From the NCBI GenBank assembly GCA_964619955.1, contig CAZUJF010000024.1, forward strand, positions 11,092-75,091: a stretch of DNA of 64,000 nucleotides, read 5' to 3'. Numbering within the stretch: position 1 is the stretch's first letter; each line of letters opens with the position of its first letter. Shown here piece after piece: positions 35,217 to 46,629 of the stretch. A model generated the notes under the pieces. It was not told where the DNA came from and made no database searches. It saw only the letters and a list, made by a program, of their open reading frames with translations. This DNA is from JACQFK01 sp964619955 (GTDB taxonomy: Bacteria > Planctomycetota > MHYJ01 > JACPRB01). The position numbers were made by a program, and so were the translations under genes.

Positions 35217-36956
35217 TTATTTCAGGACGGCGCCCAGGAAGAGCAGGGCGTGGGCGGTCTTGGCCGCCGCGTTCTCCGTGCCGGCCTGCCAGGAGCCGTC
35301 GCCCGACTGCTCCCGCAGCAGCATGAGGGCCCCTTCCGTCCTCCAGTCCGAGCCCGCGATCTTCTCCAGGGTGTAGCGCGAGAAGAGCGGCCCGAGCTGG
35401 CCGAGGTGTTCCAGGCGTTGTCCGCTCCAGGACCCTTCGGCGGGCGGCACCGTGCGGAGCGTCCAGCGCCGCTGAAGCCCGAGCAGACCGCGGCGGCGGG
35501 CGGCGTCGAGGCCCTGGCGCGACTTCTCGTCGAGCGTGAGTTTCCCGGCGCAGACATCGATCGCCCGGAGGGCGCCGACCGTCGTGATCGCGGTGCCCCG
35601 GCCCCGTCCCCTGGGGCGGATGGCGTCCATCGGGTCATTGGAGGGGCCGAGCTGGGCCGGCCAGCCGGCGGCTTTCGCCTGCTTCGGATCCGGGAGGATG
35701 GGGGCATCCCCCGTGAACGCGAGGTCGAGCGTCAGCTCCTCGTCCTCGTCGAGCATCGAGGCGAGCAGGGTGTCGAGGGCGGTCTTCCAGACCTCCTCGG
35801 GGACCTTGAGGCCCGGACAGGCGGCGAGCGCCTCGAGGGCGAGCTGGGTCACGGAGAGGTTGGCCGCATCGTTCCGGCCCCCGGCGTTCCAGGCGCCCGT
35901 GCGGGGATCCCGGCGCTTGAGGAGCTCTTCACCGAGTTTGCGGGCGTGCTCCGCCTCATCCTTGTCGGGATCCTTCCCGGCGAGGGCGAGCACCTGCTGG
36001 GCGAGGCCGGCGGTCTCGGGGGGCGCCGGGCTCTTCAGGATCCTGGAGGCGGAGAGGAAGACGGAGTCGGACGCCGGCAGCCCCGCGGCGAGCAGGGCGC
36101 GCACGACCTGCGCGGTGGAGGCGACGGCCTCATTCCGGGGGACGGCGTTGCGTTCGGGGATCCAGCTGCCGTCGGGCTTTTGCATCGCCTTCAGGCGGGT
36201 GAGCGCGCGCGCGACGGCCGCCTCGGCGGCGGTGCGGACGGCGGCCGGATCGAGATCGCGATCCTCCTTGAGGGCGATCTGGACATGAACGTCGAATTTC
36301 CGGTCCACGACCCGGCCCCCCTCGCGCTCCTGGCCCTTGAGCTTGAGCTGCCATCCGGCCTTCAGCGGCAGGCCGCGGGAGGCGCTGAACTGCACGGACA
36401 GGGACAGGGTGCCCAGGTCGTTCTTCGTGAGCGCGAACTTGGCCTGGTTGTTGACCAGGGTCCGCCGGATCTCATAGAAGGTGAAGACGCCGTCCACGCT
36501 GAACAGCTCGTCCTCCGCCTTCTTGGGGAGGGGTTTGACGATGTATCGGCCGCGGATGTGCACGGGGCGGAGTCCGGCGCCGCCGAGGAAGGCCTCCCAG
36601 CCGCCCGCCGCATCCTGGGCCTCCGAGAAATAGTCCGCCGAGAACTCCCACCCGATGCCGCCCTTGAACGCCTCGGCGGGGAGCTGGAAGGCGAGGAGCA
36701 GCGGCAGTTCGTCGAAGCGGTCCACGACGAAACGGTTCGAGGACGGCGTCAGCTCGCTGCCGAAGACGAGGAGCGAGCGATCGCCGTCCGGCTTGCCGGC
36801 CCGGTCGAGGATCGAGTACTCGGCGACGCGTCCGGGGGGGAGCTTGAATTCGAGCTTCTTCAGGCCCTTGTCCTGGGGCGCGAGCAGCAGCAGCGGCAGG
36901 AGCAGGGCGGTGCGTATCATGAGAGATTGGACATCCGCCGGGGCGCCAAAGTTCAA
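35217..36956 (-). CDS. Secreted protein with prenyltransferase/squalene-cyclase-like repeats
   Basis: 579 aa from ATG 36956, which overlaps the epimerase stop; an internal ATG at 36920 gives a cleaner signal peptide (MIRTALLLPLLLLAPQDKG) and may be the real start. The N-terminal 240 residues are beta-rich and of unknown type. The C-terminal 320 residues carry alpha-alpha barrel repeats (RLKAMQKPDGSWIPERNAVP, LLKRRDPRTGAWNAGGRNDA, LREQSGDGSWQAGTENAAAK) of the QW / terpene-cyclase-fold type. There is no DxDD or DxxDxxxxE motif, so cyclase activity is doubtful. Last gene of the carB operon. Confidence 0.7.
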   Translation of the reverse strand: MNFGAPADVQSLMIRTALLLPLLLLAPQDKGLKKLEFKLPPGRVAEYSILDRAGKPDGDRSLLVFGSELTPSSNRFVVDRFDELPLLLAFQLPAEAFKGGIGWEFSADYFSEAQDAAGGWEAFLGGAGLRPVHIRGRYIVKPLPKKAEDELFSVDGVFTFYEIRRTLVNNQAKFALTKNDLGTLSLSVQFSASRGLPLKAGWQLKLKGQEREGGRVVDRKFDVHVQIALKEDRDLDPAAVRTAAEAAVARALTRLKAMQKPDGSWIPERNAVPRNEAVASTAQVVRALLAAGLPASDSVFLSASRILKSPAPPETAGLAQQVLALAGKDPDKDEAEHARKLGEELLKRRDPRTGAWNAGGRNDAANLSVTQLALEALAACPGLKVPEEVWKTALDTLLASMLDEDEELTLDLAFTGDAPILPDPKQAKAAGWPAQLGPSNDPMDAIRPRGRGRGTAITTVGALRAIDVCAGKLTLDEKSRQGLDAARRRGLLGLQRRWTLRTVPPAEGSWSGQRLEHLGQLGPLFSRYTLEKIAGSDWRTEGALMLLREQSGDGSWQAGTENAAAKTAHALLFLGAVLK

Positions 36957-37914
36957 TGCGGACGCGATTCCCAGGCGACGATGCGGTCGATGATCTCGTC
37001 GATGCCGAGCGTGGGCCGGTACCCCACCGCGGCCTTGATCTTCCGGAGGTCGGGCACGCGGCGCGCCATGTCCTCGAAGCCCGCCTCGTAGGCCTTCTCG
37101 TAGGGAATGAAGTCGATCTTCGCCTCCGGGCGGATCCGGTCCCGGACCTTCCGGGCGAGGTCGCCGATGCTGATCTCCCGGTCGTTGCCGATGTTGAAGA
37201 CCTGCCCGACCGCGCGGGGTTCCCGCATGAGGCGGACGAGCGCCTCGACCACGTCCCCCACCCAGCAGAAGCAGCGGGACTGGGTCCCGTCCCCGTAGAC
37301 GCTGATCGGCCCGCCGTCGAGGGCCTGCCGGATGAAGCGGGGGAGGACCATCCCGTAGCGGCCGCTTTGCCGGGGACCCACGGTGTTGAAGAGGCGGACG
37401 ACGACGGAGGGAAGCTTCCGCTCCTTGTGGTAGGAGAGCGCCAGGAATTCGTCGACGAGCTTGGAGGCCGCGTAGGACCAGCGTCCCTTGGAACTGGGGC
37501 CGAGGACGCAGTCGTCGTCCTCCGCGAAGGGGACCTTGGAGGCCTTCCCGTACACCTCGCTGGTCGAGGCCATGAGGACGGGCCGGCTCTTTTTCGCGGC
37601 GTGGGAGAGGACGATCTCCGTGCCGCGGATGTTGGTTTCGATCGTGCGGACGGGGCTCTCGACGATCTGGAAGACGCCGACCGAGGCGGCCAGGTGGAAG
37701 ATGTAGTCCGCTCCGTCGATGAGTTCCGCCGTGCGGGGGACGTTGAAGAGGGACTCCGCCGTCAGCCGGAAGCGGGGGTGGTTCCGGAAGCCCTCGAGGT
37801 TCTCCGCGGCGCCCGTGGAGAGGTCGTCGAGGACGTGCACCTCGTGGCCGTCCGCCAGCAGTCGATCCGCCAGGTGGGAGCCGATGAAGCCCGCGCCGCC
37901 CGTGATGAGGACCT

Positions 37915-37918
<4 letters not shown>
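36953..37918 (-). CDS. NAD-dependent sugar-nucleotide epimerase/dehydratase (extended SDR)
   Basis: 321 aa, GTG start overlapping the carB stop (GTGA). NAD-binding GGAGFIGSHLADRL at about residues 7-20, catalytic Tyr-Lys in SYAASKLVDE (near 145-154), Ser/Thr block MASTSEVYGKAS, and sugar-binding FNTVGPRQSGRYGMVLPRF. It resembles UDP-glucose 4-epimerases and UDP-glucuronate decarboxylases; the precise substrate cannot be fixed. Cytoplasmic, probably for surface polysaccharide precursors. Translational coupling to carB is odd for unrelated pathways. Confidence 0.85.
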
Positions 37919-41142
<3,224 letters not shown>

Positions 41143-41244
41143 GGAATCTCCCCGGACCCAGAGTGGACGAAGAAAACATCCTGATTTGAGGCCGCATCCT
41201 ATCGGCCCCGGGCGGGGGTGTCAAAGAGAATGGAGTGCGGCGGA

Positions 41245-42537
41245 TCAGAGGTGGGAGACCTGGTGCTCGGGCGGGCGCGGGTCCTTCATGAAGCGCCATT
41301 TCTTCTGGGCCCCCATGAGAAAGTAGAAGAATTTCAGGCGCTGCCGGTCGAGCCATCCGAGTTCGACCTGGCCGGCGAGGAAGCGCGTGACGGCGTCCGA
41401 CACCCCGAAGGGGTTCCGCTTGTTGAAGATGACCAGGGGGAATTCCGGGTCGTAGTAGGCGTCGATCATGCGGAAGTAGGTGCCCGCCCATTCGCGGAAG
41501 CGCGTCTCGTATCCGGCGAAGAGGTCCTCGTGGAGGGGGGCGCCGGATTTCAGGGCGGCGGCGAGCGTCAGCGCCGCGAGTTCGCCGGAGCGCATGGCGA
41601 GCAGGACGCCCGTCGACCAGATCGGATCCATGAACACCGCCGCATCCCCGATCAGGGTGAACCCGGGGCCGCGGAAGGACTTGCTGGTGTAGCTGTAGTT
41701 GCCGGCGGTCCAGACCTCGCTCACGCGGGAGGCGTTCGGAAGCCGCGCCGACACGAAGGGGGAGCGACGGATCCCCGCGTCCAGGAATTCGGCCGGGGAC
41801 AGCCCGCTGTCCTTCCACCTGGCGACGTCCGCCACGAAGCCCAGGCTGGTGATCCCGTCCCTGAGGTGGATGAGCCAGAACCAGCCGCCGTTCCCCATGA
41901 CGATCTCGATGTTGCCGCCCCGGTTGCCTTCGCGCCTGGGCATGCCCCGATAGCGCGTGTAGATGGCGATCTTCCGGTGGCTGGGGTGGGGGACGCGGAG
42001 GTCGTTCTGTTTCGAGAGCAGGGAGTTCTGCCCGGTGGCGTCGAGGACCCAGCGGGCGAGGACCTGGGACTCCGCGCCGGCGGAGTCCCGCAGACGGAGC
42101 CGGCAGGGTTCGGCGGAGGAGGTCGCCGCTTCGAGGACCGCGACCTGCTCCCGGACCTCCGCGCCGCGTTCCTTCGCGTGGTCCAGGAGGATCTGGTCGA
42201 AGCGTTCGCGCTCGACCTGCCAGGCCCGGACGTCGGGGTCGGGATCGGTGCTGAAATCGAAGGACACCTCGCAGGAGCCGTCGTTGCTGAGGATGTGGGC
42301 GCCGTATTTGGGCGTGAAGCCCTCGCCGGACAGCTTGTCGAAGAGGTCCAGACGGCGGTAGAGGCCGCTGGTCCGGGGCAGCAGCGATTCCCCGATGTGG
42401 TGGCGGGGGAACTTGTCCTTCTCGAGGACGACGACCTTCAGGCCTTCGCGGGCGAGGACGTAGGCGGCGGTCGACCCGGAGGGCCCCCCGCCGATGACCG
42501 CCGCGTCGTAGACCGGGCCGGAAGGGGGCGCTGACAT
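41245..42537 (-). CDS. Flavin-dependent halogenase-like FAD oxidoreductase
   Basis: 430 aa. FAD-binding AVIGGGPSGSTAAYVLA at about residues 13-29, RHHIGESLLPRTSGLYRR after it, GDAAVFMDPIWSTG (F-x-x-P-x-x-S-x-G block) near 300. The W-x-W-x-I-P signature appears as WFWLIH, with His instead of Pro, so this may be a hydroxylase, reductase or altered halogenase. Divergent from the lipid/polyketide-like cluster by 93 bases and probably part of it: halogenase-like flavoproteins occur in xanthomonadin-type pigment clusters. Paralogous to the flavin half of the fusion at 18665-20749. Confidence 0.82.
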   Translation of the reverse strand: MSAPPSGPVYDAAVIGGGPSGSTAAYVLAREGLKVVVLEKDKFPRHHIGESLLPRTSGLYRRLDLFDKLSGEGFTPKYGAHILSNDGSCEVSFDFSTDPDPDVRAWQVERERFDQILLDHAKERGAEVREQVAVLEAATSSAEPCRLRLRDSAGAESQVLARWVLDATGQNSLLSKQNDLRVPHPSHRKIAIYTRYRGMPRREGNRGGNIEIVMGNGGWFWLIHLRDGITSLGFVADVARWKDSGLSPAEFLDAGIRRSPFVSARLPNASRVSEVWTAGNYSYTSKSFRGPGFTLIGDAAVFMDPIWSTGVLLAMRSGELAALTLAAALKSGAPLHEDLFAGYETRFREWAGTYFRMIDAYYDPEFPLVIFNKRNPFGVSDAVTRFLAGQVELGWLDRQRLKFFYFLMGAQKKWRFMKDPRPPEHQVSHL

Positions 42538-42590
42538 GCCCGGAAGTGATAGCGGCTTCGGAGCGGGCGGTCAAGAGCGGCGCGCGGCAC

Positions 42591-42621
42591 TTGACCGGCG
42601 ACCCCCGATTCCCAATATAAT
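42591..42621 (+). promoter_or_regulatory. Promoter of the FAS/PKS-like cluster
   Basis: TTGACC (42591-42596), 19-base spacer, TATAAT (42616-42621). The first ATG at 42631 is only 9 bases after the -10, so the transcript would be nearly leaderless. Confidence 0.6.
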
Positions 42622-42630
42622 CAGACCCGC

Positions 42631-43362
42631 ATGGTCAAAGTCCCGGAAGCTGCACGCGCCCTGAAGGACTGCGAGCCCCGATACCGGGAGACCGTCCTGC
42701 AGATGATGCGTTCGCAGGCGTGGCGCGAGCTTTCGGCGGCGCATCTGTTCGGGGCGGGCCTTCCCCTGATCCCCGATCTGAAGACCCTGAAGTTCATCTC
42801 CTGGCACATCCAGGAGGAGACGGAGCACTACGCGGTCGTCGCCCGGCTCTACGAGGAGCACGCGGGGGAGTCGCTGGAGGCGTGGGTCAACGCGAAGATG
42901 GCGACGAAGCCGATCCCGATGGCGTCCAGCCTCCTGGAACTCGGGGTCGCGCAATGGCTCTACGACCGCGGCGGATTCTGGCAGCTGCGCGAGTACGAGC
43001 AGTCCAGCTGGCGTCCCTACGCCGAGGTGGTGGGGCGCATCGTCGAGCAGGAGCAGGGGCATCAGAACCACGGCGAGCGGATCGCCGTCCCCCTGCTCAA
43101 GGTGGAGCGGGACCGGGGGAAGGCGCAGGCCCTCTTCGACACCTGGCTGAGGCAGGGGATCATCTGCCTCGGCCGGCCCCACAGCGAAGGCAACCGCTAC
43201 GCCGTCTCCGTCGGCCTGAAGAAGCGGGATTCGGCGGACTGCATCAAGGACTACGTGCGCGACATCCTGCCCGCCATGCGCGAGGCGGGGCTCAGGCTGC
43301 CGCCGAAGGAGCGCCTCGCGGGGGTCGAACTGCCCGCGGACCTCGAGTGGCCCCTGGATTGA
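42631..43362 (+). CDS. Ferritin-like diiron protein, PaaA/PaaC-like
   Basis: 243 aa four-helix bundle. Two E-x-x-H-type pairs in EETEHYAVVARLYEE (about residues 65-79) and EQEQGHQNHGERI (about 147-159), together with EYEQSSWRPYAEVVGR, are the pattern of the phenylacetyl-CoA epoxidase family (PF05138). Other paa genes are absent. As first gene of the cluster it may hydroxylate or epoxidise an acyl/aryl substrate bound to CoA or ACP; this is inferred. The stop overlaps the next start (TTGA). Confidence 0.8.
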   Translation: MVKVPEAARALKDCEPRYRETVLQMMRSQAWRELSAAHLFGAGLPLIPDLKTLKFISWHIQEETEHYAVVARLYEEHAGESLEAWVNAKMATKPIPMASSLLELGVAQWLYDRGGFWQLREYEQSSWRPYAEVVGRIVEQEQGHQNHGERIAVPLLKVERDRGKAQALFDTWLRQGIICLGRPHSEGNRYAVSVGLKKRDSADCIKDYVRDILPAMREAGLRLPPKERLAGVELPADLEWPLD

Positions 43363-43991
43363 TCGACGCCGCCGCGTTGTCCCGCCGCTTCGCGGACGCC
43401 TTCTCCCTCCCGATCCGGATCTGCGCCGTTTCCGAGCCGATCTCCGAGCGCCTGCTCCACCCGCGTGAACGGGAGCAGATCGGCCGCTTCACGTCGCCCC
43501 GGCGCCGGGCCGCCTGGCTGCGCGGCCGCGCGGCGCTGCGCGGGCTCGGGTTCGAGGACAGCTCGGCGCTGGTCTTTCCCCGGGCCGACTGCTCCCTGGC
43601 GCACAGCGGAGACTGGGCGGTGGCGGTCTCCCTGCCTCCCGGGACGGTCGCAGGCCTCGGCATCGACCTCGAGCTGGGGCGCGCCCCCCGGGAGGAGGCG
43701 GCGCGCAAATTTCTCGATGAGGGGGAACGCGCCTGGCTCGCGGCGATCGAGGCGCGCGCGCGCGGCGCCGCGCTGATCCGCTTCTGGACGGTGAAGGAGG
43801 CGGCGTTCAAGGCGGATCCGGGGAACCGCGGCTGCGTCGTGGGGGACTACGTGCTCGAGGATCCCGGGGCGGAGCGGGGCAGGGTGCGACGGAAGGACCG
43901 CCGCTTCGAGTACGACTCCTGCCTCGTCGATGGGGGCCGGATCTCCCTCGCGGTGCTGCGCTCCGTTGCGCCTGGAACGCGCGCACAGTAA
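43359..43991 (+). CDS. 4'-phosphopantetheinyl transferase
   Basis: 210 aa, TTG start overlapping the upstream stop; a GTG at 43347 is an alternative. Sfp-type motifs: AGLGIDLELGR (magnesium-binding Asp/Glu) at about residue 97 and RFWTVKEAAFKADPG near 142-156. It loads the phosphopantetheine arm onto a carrier-protein Ser; the obvious client is the ACP at 49834 in the same cluster. Confidence 0.88.
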   Translation: MIDAAALSRRFADAFSLPIRICAVSEPISERLLHPREREQIGRFTSPRRRAAWLRGRAALRGLGFEDSSALVFPRADCSLAHSGDWAVAVSLPPGTVAGLGIDLELGRAPREEAARKFLDEGERAWLAAIEARARGAALIRFWTVKEAAFKADPGNRGCVVGDYVLEDPGAERGRVRRKDRRFEYDSCLVDGGRISLAVLRSVAPGTRAQ

Positions 43992-44006
43992 GATCCAGCC
44001 TTCTTC

Positions 44007-45398
44007 ATGGCGATCGTGACGGCCCGTTCCCTCTTTTGCGAAGCCCTCGACCGGCAGGTCCGCGACTCGGGGGGCCGGCTGGCCGTCCGTTCGGAATCCG
44101 AGAAGACGGACGTCACGTTCGGCGGACTGGCGGGGCGCATCGGGGCCTGGACCTCGATCCTCCGGAAGCGGGGGCTGCAGCCGGGCCAGGCGGCCGCCCT
44201 GGCCGTCGGCAACACGCTGGCGTTCATCGAGCTCTTCTTCGCGCTGCGCTCGCTCGGCGTCTGCGTCCTGCCGATGGAGGAGGCGCTCGCCGGGGCGCCG
44301 GGGGCTTCGGTGGCCTCGCGCATGGGCGCCTCCTGGGTGCTCCAGCGGCGGGAGGGGGAGCCCCTGTCCGCCGCGCCGGACCCGGCGGTGCGGCTGCAGT
44401 CCGTGCTTCCGGGCGCCGCGATTCCGGAAGGCACGGAGATCCTGAAGCTGACCTCCGGGAGCACGCTGAGCCCCCGCGGCGCCTGCTTCAGCGAAGCGGC
44501 GCTCGTCGAAGGCGTCCGCCACATCCTCGAGGGGATGTCCCTGACGTCCGGGGACCGGGTCCTGCTGGCGATCCCCCTGAGCCACAGCTACGGATTCGAC
44601 AACGGCGTGCTGTCGCTCGCCGCGGGCGGCACGCCGCTGGTGCTGCAGCCGGACGTGCTCCCGGGGGCCCTGCTGGGGTCGATGAAGGATCACGGAGCGA
44701 CGATGTTCCCGGCCGTGCCGGCCCTGATCCGGGCGCTTTCCCAGGTCGCCTGGCCGAAGGGGCTCGCGTTGCGCCGCGTGATCAGCGCGAGCGCCCCGCT
44801 GTCGCCGGAGGTGGCGGAAGCCTTTTACGCCGCCTCGGGCCTCCGGGTGCATCAGTTCCTGGGGTCCACGGAAACGGGCGGGATCTCCTTCGAGACGCGT
44901 CCGGAGGAGGCCGCCGCGGCCGGAGCCGTCGGGTTTCCGCTTCCGGGGGTCCGCATCGATCTGGACGCGGCGGGGATCGTCCGCATCCACTCCAAGGCGA
45001 ACCGTTTCGCGATGCTTCCCGCCGGGCGGGTGACCCCCGAAGTGGAGACGGGCGACCGGGGGGAGTGGACCCCCGAGGGGCGTCTGCGCCTGCTGGGACG
45101 GGCCACGCTGACGGCGAACCTCGGGGGCATCAAGATCGATCTGGGCTCGCTGGAGGCGTTTCTGCGCGGGCTTCCGGGGGTCGACGAGGCCGCGGCGCTC
45201 GCGGTGGAGGGTTCCGCGCGGGGACAGCGCATCCTCGCCTTCGTCGAGGGGCGGGGCTGCGGCGCGGAGGCGCTGCTGGAACTCTGCCGTCTGAGACTGT
45301 CGGCGCGTGAAGTGCCGTCGGAGATCCGTGTTCTGGAGCGGCTGCCGCGCACGGAGCGGGGCAAGCCGGACCGCGCCGCGCTGGCGGCGCTTCGTTGA
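44007..45398 (+). CDS. Acyl/aryl-AMP ligase (ANL superfamily)
   Basis: 463 aa, a compact ANL enzyme. P-loop LKLTSGSTLSPRG near residues 149-161, LSHSYGFDNG, A5 motif FLGSTETGGIS near 287-297, TGDRGEWTPEGRLRLLGR (A7/A8), and PRTERGKPDRAAL with the catalytic Lys near 456. It activates a carboxylate and probably transfers it to the cluster ACP or CoA; in aryl-polyene clusters the equivalent ligase primes the chain with an aromatic acid. TAAGAT at 43989-43994 may be an internal promoter. Confidence 0.85.
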   Translation: MAIVTARSLFCEALDRQVRDSGGRLAVRSESEKTDVTFGGLAGRIGAWTSILRKRGLQPGQAAALAVGNTLAFIELFFALRSLGVCVLPMEEALAGAPGASVASRMGASWVLQRREGEPLSAAPDPAVRLQSVLPGAAIPEGTEILKLTSGSTLSPRGACFSEAALVEGVRHILEGMSLTSGDRVLLAIPLSHSYGFDNGVLSLAAGGTPLVLQPDVLPGALLGSMKDHGATMFPAVPALIRALSQVAWPKGLALRRVISASAPLSPEVAEAFYAASGLRVHQFLGSTETGGISFETRPEEAAAAGAVGFPLPGVRIDLDAAGIVRIHSKANRFAMLPAGRVTPEVETGDRGEWTPEGRLRLLGRATLTANLGGIKIDLGSLEAFLRGLPGVDEAAALAVEGSARGQRILAFVEGRGCGAEALLELCRLRLSAREVPSEIRVLERLPRTERGKPDRAALAALR

Positions 45399-45412
45399 TC
45401 GGGGAGGGACCC

Positions 45413-45901
45413 ATGGCATCCGAGACGACGGTGCTCAACTTCGAGGAGGTGCGCCGGCTGCTGCCGCAGGCGCACCCCTTCCTGATGCTCGACCGGGTGA
45501 CGGAACTCGTCCCCGGGAAGCGCATCGTCGGCCGCAAGAACATCAGCGGCAACGAGACGTTCTTCCAGGGACACTTTCCCGGCATGGCGATCATGCCGGC
45601 CGCGCTGATCCTGGAGGCCCTGGCGCAGGCGACGATCGTGCTGGTCCGGAAGACGTTCGAGCTGCAGGCGCCGGCGGGCGGGGCGCCCGACGGCAGCGTG
45701 TATCTCTTCGGGGCCGTGCACGCGCGGATGCAGCGCCCGGTCTTCCCCGGCGACGTGATGAATCTCGAGGTCGACCTCGTGAAGCTCTTCGGGGAGGGCG
45801 GGGCGGCGGAGGGGCGCGCGGTGGTGGACGGGAAGGTCTGCACCTCGGCGGAGATGTTCTTCTCGCGCGTGAAGATCTCGGACCTTCAGAAGGGCCGATG
45901 A
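45413..45901 (+). CDS. FabZ-like 3-hydroxyacyl-ACP dehydratase
   Basis: 162 aa hotdog-fold enzyme, ATG after GGGAGGGACCC. Catalytic His54 in GHFPGMAIMPAALILEALAQ and Glu68 in the same helix. The residues correspond to FabZ but MPAALILEAL replaces the usual MPGVL. It dehydrates the hydroxyacyl-ACP in chain extension. Ends in an ATGA overlap with the next gene. Confidence 0.88.
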   Translation: MASETTVLNFEEVRRLLPQAHPFLMLDRVTELVPGKRIVGRKNISGNETFFQGHFPGMAIMPAALILEALAQATIVLVRKTFELQAPAGGAPDGSVYLFGAVHARMQRPVFPGDVMNLEVDLVKLFGEGGAAEGRAVVDGKVCTSAEMFFSRVKISDLQKGR

Positions 45902-46629
45902 GCGCCGGGGCCGGCGCCGCCGTCCGGAGCCTGCTGCCGGCGCTGCTGGCCGCCGCGGCGGGCTGCTCGGGATTCCTCGAGCCCACGCCGGAGTTGCTGA
46001 CGCAGCTGCGGCTCCCGCCGGCCCCGCCGGCGGGGGCGCTGCGGATCCGGGTCCGCATGGACGTGGACACGCCCTGGCTGGCGGGGCAGTTCGAGGGCGT
46101 GGTGCTGGCGCGGCGCGGGCCGTCGCCCAGGGTGCGGGCGCAGTTCTTCCCGGATCTCGGCCCGAAGGCGGTCGACCTGGCGGCCGCACCGGACCGCATC
46201 GCGGGGTATTTCCCGGTCCAGCACGAGGGCGTGGACTGCGCCCTGCCCGGGGAATCCGCCGTGCATCCGATCACGCTGATCGGCGCGACGCTGCTGGAAC
46301 ATTTCTCGGAGCTGACCCCGGGGCGCATCGAGGGGATGAAGGCGGACGGCGGGTCCTGGCTGCTCCGGGTGCCGTCACTCGTGCCCTCTTGCGATACGGT
46401 GCTCACGTACCTGCCCGGGACGGGCGTGACGCGACGGCAGTTTTCCTGGCACTACGGGATCGGCTGGGACCAGGTCTATCTTTCCGACCGCGAGTGCCTG
46501 GTCACGGCGCCCTCGGTGCGCGTGAAGATCTCCATCCTTGAGGAGAAGGACGCGGGCGTCCCGGCGCCCTCGCTCTTCGAGCTGACGCTTCCCGCCGACG
46601 TGTCCCTCAGCGCGGGGAGCCGCAAATGA
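45898..46629 (+). CDS. Lipoprotein of the pigment-like cluster
   Basis: 243 aa. Signal peptide with lipobox LLAAAAGC (Cys22). The beta-rich mature part (LRIRVRMDVDTPWLAGQFEG, VVLARRGPSPRVRAQFFPDL) resembles LolA/LolB-like or DUF3261-type outer-membrane lipoproteins that accompany exporters in aryl-polyene clusters. Overlaps both neighbours by 4 bases, with the MMPL exporter next. Likely moves product to the outer membrane; inferred from position. Confidence 0.65.
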   Translation: MSAGAGAAVRSLLPALLAAAAGCSGFLEPTPELLTQLRLPPAPPAGALRIRVRMDVDTPWLAGQFEGVVLARRGPSPRVRAQFFPDLGPKAVDLAAAPDRIAGYFPVQHEGVDCALPGESAVHPITLIGATLLEHFSELTPGRIEGMKADGGSWLLRVPSLVPSCDTVLTYLPGTGVTRRQFSWHYGIGWDQVYLSDRECLVTAPSVRVKISILEEKDAGVPAPSLFELTLPADVSLSAGSRK

